This document shows positions 55,900 to 64,000 of a stretch of DNA of 64,000 nt, piece after piece. This stretch comes from Spirodela intermedia. Lineage: Eukaryota > Streptophyta > Magnoliopsida > Alismatales > Araceae. Location: contig LR746269.1 in the NCBI GenBank assembly GCA_902729315.2, positions 10,106,166 to 10,170,165 on the forward strand, written 5' to 3'. Under the pieces are notes generated by a model, which searched no databases, was not told the DNA's origin, and saw only the letters and a list, made by a program, of their open reading frames with translations. Each line of letters begins with the position of its first letter. Position 1 is the first letter of the stretch. The position numbers were made by a program, and so were the translations under genes.

Positions 55900-58800
55900 G
55901 GGTTAAGGGTTTAGGGTTTAGGGTTTAGGGTTTAGGGTTTAGGGTTTAGGGTTTAAGGGTTTAGGGTTTAGGGTTTAGGGTTTAGGGTTTAGGGTTTAGG
56001 GTTTAGGGTTTAGGGTTTAGGGTTTAGGGTTTAGGGTTTAGGGTTTAGGGTTTAGGGTTTAGGGTTTAGGGTTTAGGGTTTAGGGTTTAGGGTTTAGGGT
56101 TTAGGGTTTAGGGTTTAGGGTTTAGGGTTTAGGGTTTAGGGTTTAGGGTTTAGGGTTTAGGGTTTAGGGTTTAGGGTTTAGGGTTTAGGGTTTAGGGTTT
56201 AGGGTTTAGGGTTTAGGGTTTAGGGTTTAGGGTTTAGGGTTTAGGGTTTAGGGTTTAGGGTTTAGGGTTTAGGGTTTAGGGTTTAGGGTTTAGGGTTTAG
56301 GGTTTAGGGTTTAGGGTTTAGGGTTTAGGGTTTAGGGTTTAGGGTTTAGGGTTTAGGGTTTAGGGTTTAGGGTTTAGGGTTTAGGGTTTAGGGTTTAGGG
56401 TTTAGGGTTTAGGGTTTAGGGTTTAGGGTTTAGGGTTTAGGGTTTAGGGTTTAGGGTTTAGGGTTTAGGGTTTAGGGTTTAGGGTTTAGGGTTTAGGGTT
56501 TAGGGTTTAGGGTTTAGGGTTTAGGGTTTAGGGTTTAGGGTTTAGGGTTTAGGGTTTAGGGTTTAGGGTTTAGGGTTTAGGGTTTAGGGTTTAGGGTTTA
56601 GGGTTTAGGGTTTAGGGTTTAGGGTTTAGGGTTTAGGGTTTAGGGTTTAGGGTTTAGGGTTTAGGGTTTAGGGTTTAGGGTTTAGGGTTTAGGGTTTAGG
56701 GTTTAGGGTTTAGGGTTTAGGGTTTAGGGTTTAGGGTTTAGGGTTTAGGGTTTAGGGTTTAGGGTTTAGGGTTTAGGGTTTAGGGTTTAGGGTTTAGGGT
56801 TTAGGGTTTAGGGTTTAGGGTTTAGGGTTTAGGGTTTAGGGTTTAGGGTTTAGGGTTTAGGGTTTAGGGTTTAGGGTTTAGGGTTTAGGGTTTAGGGTTT
56901 AGGGTTTAGGGTTTAGGGTTTAGGGTTTAGGGTTTAGGGTTTAGGGTTTAGGGTTTAGGGTTTAGGGTTTAGGGTTTAGGGTTTAGGGTTTAGGGTTTAG
57001 GGTTTAGGGTTTAGGGTTTAGGGTTTAGGGTTTAGGGTTTAGGGTTTAGGGTTTAGGGTTTAGGGTTTAGGGTTTAGGGTTTAGGGTTTAGGGTTTAGGG
57101 TTTAGGGTTTAGGGTTTAGGGTTTAGGGTTTAGGGTTTAGGGTTTAGGGTTTAGGGTTTAGGGTTTAGGGTTTAGGGTTTAGGGTTTAGGGTTTAGGGTT
57201 TAGGGTTTAGGGTTTAGGGTTTAGGGTTTAGGGTTTAGGGTTTAGGGTTTAGGGTTTAGGGTTTAGGGTTTAGGGTTTAGGGTTTAGGGTTTAGGGTTTA
57301 GGGTTTAGGGTTTAGGGTTTAGGGTTTAGGGTTTAGGGTTTAGGGTTTAGGGTTTAGGGTTTAGGGTTTAGGGTTTAGGGTTTAGGGTTTAGGGTTTAGG
57401 GTTTAGGGTTTAGGGTTTAGGGTTTAGGGTTTAGGGTTTAGGGTTTAGGGTTTAGGGTTTAGGGTTTAGGGTTTAGGGTTTAGGGTTTAGGGTTTAGGGT
57501 TTAGGGTTTAGGGTTTAGGGTTTAGGGTTTAGGGTTTAGGGTTTAGGGTTTAGGGTTTAGGGTTTAGGGTTTAGGGTTTAGGGTTTAGGGTTTAGGGTTT
57601 AGGGTTTAGGGTTTAGGGTTTAGGGTTTAGGGTTTAGGGTTTAGGGTTTAGGGTTTAGGGTTTAGGGTTTAGGGTTTAGGGTTTAGGGTTTAGGGTTTAG
57701 GGTTTAGGGTTTAGGGTTTAGGGTTTAGGGTTTAGGGTTTAGGGTTTAGGGTTTAGGGTTTAGGGTTTAGGGTTTAGGGTTTAGGGTTTAGGGTTTAGGG
57801 TTTAGGGTTTAGGGTTTAGGGTTTAGGGTTTAGGGTTTAGGGTTTAGGGTTTAGGGTTTAGGGTTTAGGGTTTAGGGTTTAGGGTTTAGGGTTTAGGGTT
57901 TAGGGTTTAGGGTTTAGGGTTTAGGGTTTAGGGTTTAGGGTTTAGGGTTTAGGGTTTAGGGTTTAGGGTTTAGGGTTTAGGGTTTAGGGTTTAGGGTTTA
58001 GGGTTTAGGGTTTAGGGTTTAGGGTTTAGGGTTTAGGGTTTAGGGTTTAGGGTTTAGGGTTTAGGGTTTAGGGTTTAGGGTTTAGGGTTTAGGGTTTAGG
58101 GTTTAGGGTTTAGGGTTTAGGGTTTAGGGTTTAGGGTTTAGGGTTTAGGGTTTAGGGTTTAGGGTTTAGGGTTTAGGGTTTAGGGTTTAGGGTTTAGGGT
58201 TTAGGGTTTAGGGTTTAGGGTTTAGGGTTTAGGGTTTAGGGTTTAGGGTTTAGGGTTTAGGGTTTAGGGTTTAGGGTTTAGGGTTTAGGGTTTAGGGTTT
58301 AGGGTTTAGGGTTTAGGGTTTAGGGTTTAGGGTTTAGGGTTTAGGGTTTAGGGTTTAGGGTTTAGGGTTTAGGGTTTAGGGTTTAGGGTTTAGGGTTTAG
58401 GGTTTAGGGTTTAGGGTTTAGGGTTTAGGGTTTAGGGTTTAGGGTTTAGGGTTTAGGGTTTAGGGTTTAGGGTTTAGGGTTTAGGGTTTAGGGTTTAGGG
58501 TTTAGGGTTTAGGGTTTAGGGTTTAGGGTTTAGGGTTTAGGGTTTAGGGTTTAGGGTTTAGGGTTTAGGGTTTAGGGTTTAGGGTTTAGGGTTTAGGGTT
58601 TAGGGTTTAGGGTTTAGGGTTTAGGGTTTAGGGTTTAGGGTTTAGGGTTTAGGGTTTAGGGTTTAGGGTTTAGGGTTTAGGGTTTAGGGTTTAGGGTTTA
58701 GGGTTTAGGGTTTAGGGTTTAGGGTTTAGGGTTTAGGGTTTAGGGTTTAGGGTTTAGGGTTTAGGGTTTAGGGTTTAGGGTTTAGGGTTTAGGGTTTAGG

Positions 58801-61800
58801 GTTTAGGGTTTAGGGTTTAGGGTTTAGGGTTTAGGGTTTAGGGTTTAGGGTTTAGGGTTTAGGGTTTAGGGTTTAGGGTTTAGGGTTTAGGGTTTAGGGT
58901 TTAGGGTTTAGGGTTTAGGGTTTAGGGTTTAGGGTTTAGGGTTTAGGGTTTAGGGTTTAGGGTTTAGGGTTTAGGGTTTAGGGTTTAGGGTTTAGGGTTT
59001 AGGGTTTAGGGTTTAGGGTTTAGGGTTTAGGGTTTAGGGTTTAGGGTTTAGGGTTTAGGGTTTAGGGTTTAGGGTTTAGGGTTTAGGGTTTAGGGTTTAG
59101 GGTTTAGGGTTTAGGGTTTAGGGTTTAGGGTTTAGGGTTTAGGGTTTAGGGTTTAGGGTTTAGGGTTTAGGGTTTAGGGTTTAGGGTTTAGGGTTTAGGG
59201 TTTAGGGTTTAGGGTTTAGGGTTTAGGGTTTAGGGTTTAGGGTTTAGGGTTTAGGGTTTAGGGTTTAGGGTTTAGGGTTTAGGGTTTAGGGTTTAGGGTT
59301 TAGGGTTTAGGGTTTAGGGTTTAGGGTTTAGGGTTTAGGGTTTAGGGTTTAGGGTTTAGGGTTTAGGGTTTAGGGTTTAGGGTTTAGGGTTTAGGGTTTA
59401 GGGTTTAGGGTTTAGGGTTTAGGGTTTAGGGTTTAGGGTTTAGGGTTTAGGGTTTAGGGTTTAGGGTTTAGGGTTTAGGGTTTAGGGTTTAGGGTTTAGG
59501 GTTTAGGGTTTAGGGTTTAGGGTTTAGGGTTTAGGGTTTAGGGTTTAGGGTTTAGGGTTTAGGGTTTAGGGTTTAGGGTTTAGGGTTTAGGGTTTAGGGT
59601 TTAGGGTTTAGGGTTTAGGGTTTAGGGTTTAGGGTTTAGGGTTTAGGGTTTAGGGTTTAGGGTTTAGGGTTTAGGGTTTAGGGTTTAGGGTTTAGGGTTT
59701 AGGGTTTAGGGTTTAGGGTTTAGGGTTTAGGGTTTAGGGTTTAGGGTTTAGGGTTTAGGGTTTAGGGTTTAGGGTTTAGGGTTTAGGGTTTAGGGTTTAG
59801 GGTTTAGGGTTTAGGGTTTAGGGTTTAGGGTTTAGGGTTTAGGGTTTAGGGTTTAGGGTTTAGGGTTTAGGGTTTAGGGTTTAGGGTTTAGGGTTTAGGG
59901 TTTAGGGTTTAGGGTTTAGGGTTTAGGGTTTAGGGTTTAGGGTTTAGGGTTTAGGGTTTAGGGTTTAGGGTTTAGGGTTTAGGGTTTAGGGTTTAGGGTT
60001 TAGGGTTTAGGGTTTAGGGTTTAGGGTTTAGGGTTTAGGGTTTAGGGTTTAGGGTTTAGGGTTTAGGGTTTAGGGTTTAGGGTTTAGGGTTTAGGGTTTA
60101 GGGTTTAGGGTTTAGGGTTTAGGGTTTAGGGTTTAGGGTTTAGGGTTTAGGGTTTAGGGTTTAGGGTTTAGGGTTTAGGGTTTAGGGTTTAGGGTTTAGG
60201 GTTTAGGGTTTAGGGTTTAGGGTTTAGGGTTTAGGGTTTAGGGTTTAGGGTTTAGGGTTTAGGGTTTAGGGTTTAGGGTTTAGGGTTTAGGGTTTAGGGT
60301 TTAGGGTTTAGGGTTTAGGGTTTAGGGTTTAGGGTTTAGGGTTTAGGGTTTAGGGTTTAGGGTTTAGGGTTTAGGGTTTAGGGTTTAGGGTTTAGGGTTT
60401 AGGGTTTAGGGTTTAGGGTTTAGGGTTTAGGGTTTAGGGTTTAGGGTTTAGGGTTTAGGGTTTAGGGTTTAGGGTTTAGGGTTTAGGGTTTAGGGTTTAG
60501 GGTTTAGGGTTTAGGGTTTAGGGTTTAGGGTTTAGGGTTTAGGGTTTAGGGTTTAGGGTTTAGGGTTTAGGGTTTAGGGTTTAGGGTTTAGGGTTTAGGG
60601 TTTAGGGTTTAGGGTTTAGGGTTTAGGGTTTAGGGTTTAGGGTTTAGGGTTTAGGGTTTAGGGTTTAGGGTTTAGGGTTTAGGGTTTAGGGTTTAGGGTT
60701 TAGGGTTTAGGGTTTAGGGTTTAGGGTTTAGGGTTTAGGGTTTAGGGTTTAGGGTTTAGGGTTTAGGGTTTAGGGTTTAGGGTTTAGGGTTTAGGGTTTA
60801 GGGTTTAGGGTTTAGGGTTTAGGGTTTAGGGTTTAGGGTTTAGGGTTTAGGGTTTAGGGTTTAGGGTTTAGGGTTTAGGGTTTAGGGTTTAGGGTTTAGG
60901 GTTTAGGGTTTAGGGTTTAGGGTTTAGGGTTTAGGGTTTAGGGTTTAGGGTTTAGGGTTTAGGGTTTAGGGTTTAGGGTTTAGGGTTTAGGGTTTAGGGT
61001 TTAGGGTTTAGGGTTTAGGGTTTAGGGTTTAGGGTTTAGGGTTTAGGGTTTAGGGTTTAGGGTTTAGGGTTTAGGGTTTAGGGTTTAGGGTTTAGGGTTT
61101 AGGGTTTAGGGTTTAGGGTTTAGGGTTTAGGGTTTAGGGTTTAGGGTTTAGGGTTTAGGGTTTAGGGTTTAGGGTTTAGGGTTTAGGGTTTAGGGTTTAG
61201 GGTTTAGGGTTTAGGGTTTAGGGTTTAGGGTTTAGGGTTTAGGGTTTAGGGTTTAGGGTTTAGGGTTTAGGGTTTAGGGTTTAGGGTTTAGGGTTTAGGG
61301 TTTAGGGTTTAGGGTTTAGGGTTTAGGGTTTAGGGTTTAGGGTTTAGGGTTTAGGGTTTAGGGTTTAGGGTTTAGGGTTTAGGGTTTAGGGTTTAGGGTT
61401 TAGGGTTTAGGGTTTAGGGTTTAGGGTTTAGGGTTTAGGGTTTAGGGTTTAGGGTTTAGGGTTTAGGGTTTAGGGTTTAGGGTTTAGGGTTTAGGGTTTA
61501 GGGTTTAGGGTTTAGGGTTTAGGGTTTAGGGTTTAGGGTTTAGGGTTTAGGGTTTAGGGTTTAGGGTTTAGGGTTTAGGGTTTAGGGTTTAGGGTTTAGG
61601 GTTTAGGGTTTAGGGTTTAGGGTTTAGGGTTTAGGGTTTAGGGTTTAGGGTTTAGGGTTTAGGGTTTAGGGTTTAGGGTTTAGGGTTTAGGGTTTAGGGT
61701 TTAGGGTTTAGGGTTTAGGGTTTAGGGTTTAGGGTTTAGGGTTTAGGGTTTAGGGTTTAGGGTTTAGGGTTTAGGGTTTAGGGTTTAGGGTTTAGGGTTT

Positions 61801-64000
61801 AGGGTTTAGGGTTTAGGGTTTAGGGTTTAGGGTTTAGGGTTTAGGGTTTAGGGTTTAGGGTTTAGGGTTTAGGGTTTAGGGTTTAGGGTTTAGGGTTTAG
61901 GGTTTAGGGTTTAGGGTTTAGGGTTTAGGGTTTAGGGTTTAGGGTTTAGGGTTTAGGGTTTAGGGTTTAGGGTTTAGGGTTTAGGGTTTAGGGTTTAGGG
62001 TTTAGGGTTTAGGGTTTAGGGTTTAGGGTTTAGGGTTTAGGGTTTAGGGTTTAGGGTTTAGGGTTTAGGGTTTAGGGTTTAGGGTTTAGGGTTTAGGGTT
62101 TAGGGTTTAGGGTTTAGGGTTTAGGGTTTAGGGTTTTAGGGTTTAGGGTTTAGGGTTTAGGGTTTAGGGTTTAGGGTTTAGGGTTTAGGGTTTAGGGTTT
62201 AGGGTTTAGGGTTTAGGGTTTAGGGTTTAGGGTTTAGGGTTTAGGGTTTAGGGTTTAGGGTTTAGGGTTTAGGGTTTAGGGTTTAGGGTTTAGGGTTTAG
62301 GGTTTAGGGTTTGAGTTTAGGGTTTAGGGTTTAGGGTTTTAGGGTTTAGGAGTTTAGGGTTTAGGGTTTAGGGTTTAGGGTTTAGGGTTTTAGGGTTTAG
62401 GTTTTAGGGTTTAGGAGTTTTAGGAGTTTTAGGGTTTTAAAGGGTTTAGGAGTTTAGGAGTTTAGGAGTTTAGGGTTTAGGAGTTTAGGAGTTTTAGGGT
62501 TTAGGGTTTAGGGTTTAGGGTTTAGGGTTTAGGGTTTAGGGTTTAGGGTTTAGGGTTTAGAGTTTAGGGTTTAGGGTTTAGGGTTTAGGAGTTTTAGGGT
62601 TTAGGGTTTAGGGTTTTAGGGTTTAGGGTTTAGGAGTTTTAGGGTTTAGGGTTTAGGTTTAGGAGTTTTAGGGTTTAGGGTTTAGGAGTTTAGGGTTTAG
62701 GGTTTAGGAGTTTAGGGTTTTAGGGTTTAGGGTTTAGGGTTTAGGGTTTAGGAGTTTAGGGTTTAGGGTTTAGGGTTTTAGGGTTTAGGGTTTAGGGTTT
62801 AGGGTTTAGGGTTTAGGGTTTTAGGGTTTAGGAGTTTTAGGGTTTAGGGTTTAGGGTTTAGGGTTTAGGGTTTAGGGTTTAGGGTTTAGGGTTTAGGGTT
62901 TTAGGGTTTAGGGTTTAGGGTTTTAGGGTTTAGGAGTTTAGGGTTTAGGGTTTAGGGTTTAGGGTTTAGGGTTTTAGGAGTTTAGGGTTTAGGGTTTAGG
63001 AGTTTTGAGGTTTAGGGTTTAAGTTTAGGGTTTAGGGTTTAGGGTTTTAGGGTTTAGGGTTTAGGAGTTTTAGGGTTTAGGGTTTAGGGTTTAGGGTTTA
63101 GGGTTTAGGAGTTTAGGAGTTTAGGGTTTAGGAGTTTAGGGTTTAGGGTTTAGGGTTTAGGAGTTTAGGGTTTAGGGTTTAGGAGTTTAGGGTTTAGAGG
63201 TTTAGGAGTTTAGGGTTTAGGGTTTAGGAGTTTTAGGAGTTTAGGGTTTAGGGTTTAGGGTTTTTAGGGTTTAGGGTTTAGGGTTTAGGGTTTAGGGTTT
63301 AGGGTTTAGGGTTTAGGGTTTAGGGTTTAGGGTTTAGGAGTTTTAGGGTTTAGGAGTTTAGGGTTTAGGAGTTTAGGGTTTAGGGTTTAGGGTTTAGGGT
63401 TTAGGGTTTAGAGGTTTAGGGTTTAGGGTTTAGGAGTTTAGGTTTAGGGTTGGGTTTAGGGTTTTAGGGTTTAGGAGTTTAGGAGTTTAGGGTTTAGGAG
63501 TTTTAGAAGGTTTAGGGTTTAGGGTTTAGGGTTTAGGGTTTAGGAGTTTAGGGTTTAGGGTTTAGGGTTTTAGGGTTTTAGGGTTTAGGAGTTTAGGGTT
63601 TAGGAGTTTAGGGTTTAGGAGTTTTAGGGTTTAGGGTTTAGGGTTTAGGAGTTTTGGGTTTTAGGGTTTAGGGTTTAGGGTTTAGGGTTTAGGAGTTTAG
63701 GGTTTAGGGTTTAGGGTTTAGGGTTTAGGGTTTAGGGTTTTAGGGTTTAGGGTTTAGGAGTTTAGGGTTTAGGGTTTAGGGTTTAGGAGTTTAGGAGTTT
63801 AGGAGGTTTTAGGGTTTAGGGTTTAGGGTTTTAGGGTTTAGGGTTTAGGAGTTTAGGGTTTAGGGTTTAGGAGTTTAGGGTTTAGGGTTTAGGGTTTAGG
63901 GTTTAGGGTTTAGGGTTTAAGGTTTAGGGTTTAGGGTTTTAGGGTTTAGGGTTTAGGGTTTTAGGAGTTTAGGGTTTAGGGTTTAGGGTTTAGGGAGCAA
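55900..64000 (+). repeat. Terminal telomere, TTTAGGG array, about 8.1 kb
   Basis: Roughly 1,150 units of the plant telomere repeat in G-strand orientation, as expected at the right-hand end of a chromosome. It begins GGGTTAAGGG at the end of LINE-E and has one TTTAAGGG at 55,952. It is then regular up to about 62,133 (first TTTTAGGG) and densely irregular from about 62,311. It is made by telomerase on the 3' overhang and covered by telomere-binding proteins. The window ends AGGGAGCAA. Confidence 0.97.
62311..64000 (+). repeat. Irregular outer part of the telomere array
   Basis: Heptamers are mixed with TTTTAGGG, TTTAGGAG, TTTAGGTTT and other one- or two-base changes every few units. The inner 6.2 kb are almost perfect. 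The usual order in chromosomes is the reverse, with variant repeats at the inner edge. It may be sequence error at a thinly covered contig end; see findings. Confidence 0.9.

Noticed and set aside
62134-62141. TTTTAGGG units as a Chlamydomonas-type telomere
   Set aside because: They are scattered single units among TTTAGGG and mixed with other irregular forms, so they are errors or sporadic variants.

Overview
The window is subtelomeric and telomeric DNA of a land plant. The Arabidopsis-type repeat TTTAGGG fills the right-hand 8.1 kb and appears in short tracts throughout. The rest is almost entirely plant L1-type LINE sequence plus a 5S-rRNA-derived repeat. The only trace of a host gene is a broken end of a sphingolipid delta-8 desaturase gene. 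The species cannot be read from the sequence.

A module of about 14.4 kb occurs three times. In LINE-sense order it is LINE-E (5'-truncated), a 5S-derived retroposon, LINE-A (about 7.1 kb, complete) and LINE-B, with TTTAGGG tracts of 1 to about 13 units at nearly every joint. Copy 1 (1-14,403) and copy 3 (37,951-55,899) are antisense to the given strand. Copy 2 (15,868-35,526) is inverted and is followed by a damaged 5S element and a partial LINE-A (35,544-37,934). Copies 1 and 2 meet head to head around inverted telomere tracts that flank an inverted pair of desaturase fragments (14,523-15,766). Copies 2 and 3 meet at 37,935-37,950. Copy 3 runs directly into the terminal telomere.

Each LINE carries the usual plant parts. 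ORF1 has an Ala/Gln/Pro-rich or basic N-terminal part, a DUF4283-like domain and a CCHC zinc knuckle. ORF2 has an endonuclease beginning WNCRGLG and containing GDFNC, a reverse transcriptase with KLDMEKAFDRIEW and FADD, a zf-RVT-like finger and an RNase H. All reading frames are broken by short indels, mostly at different places in each copy.

The main biological point is the layout. In copy 3, next to the real chromosome end, every element has its 5' end toward the telomere and its oligo-A 3' end toward the centromere. Each oligo(A) joint reads TTTAGGG followed by a T-run on the G-rich strand. That is what cDNA priming from a telomeric 3' end would leave, as known for HeT-A/TART of Drosophila, with telomerase-type repeats added between insertions. 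Shared repeat variants show that the three modules are later segmental copies, not independent insertions. Several features (C-strand hexamers only in the inverted copy, copy-private indels, degenerate outermost telomere) suggest uncorrected long-read error, so the palindromes need physical confirmation.
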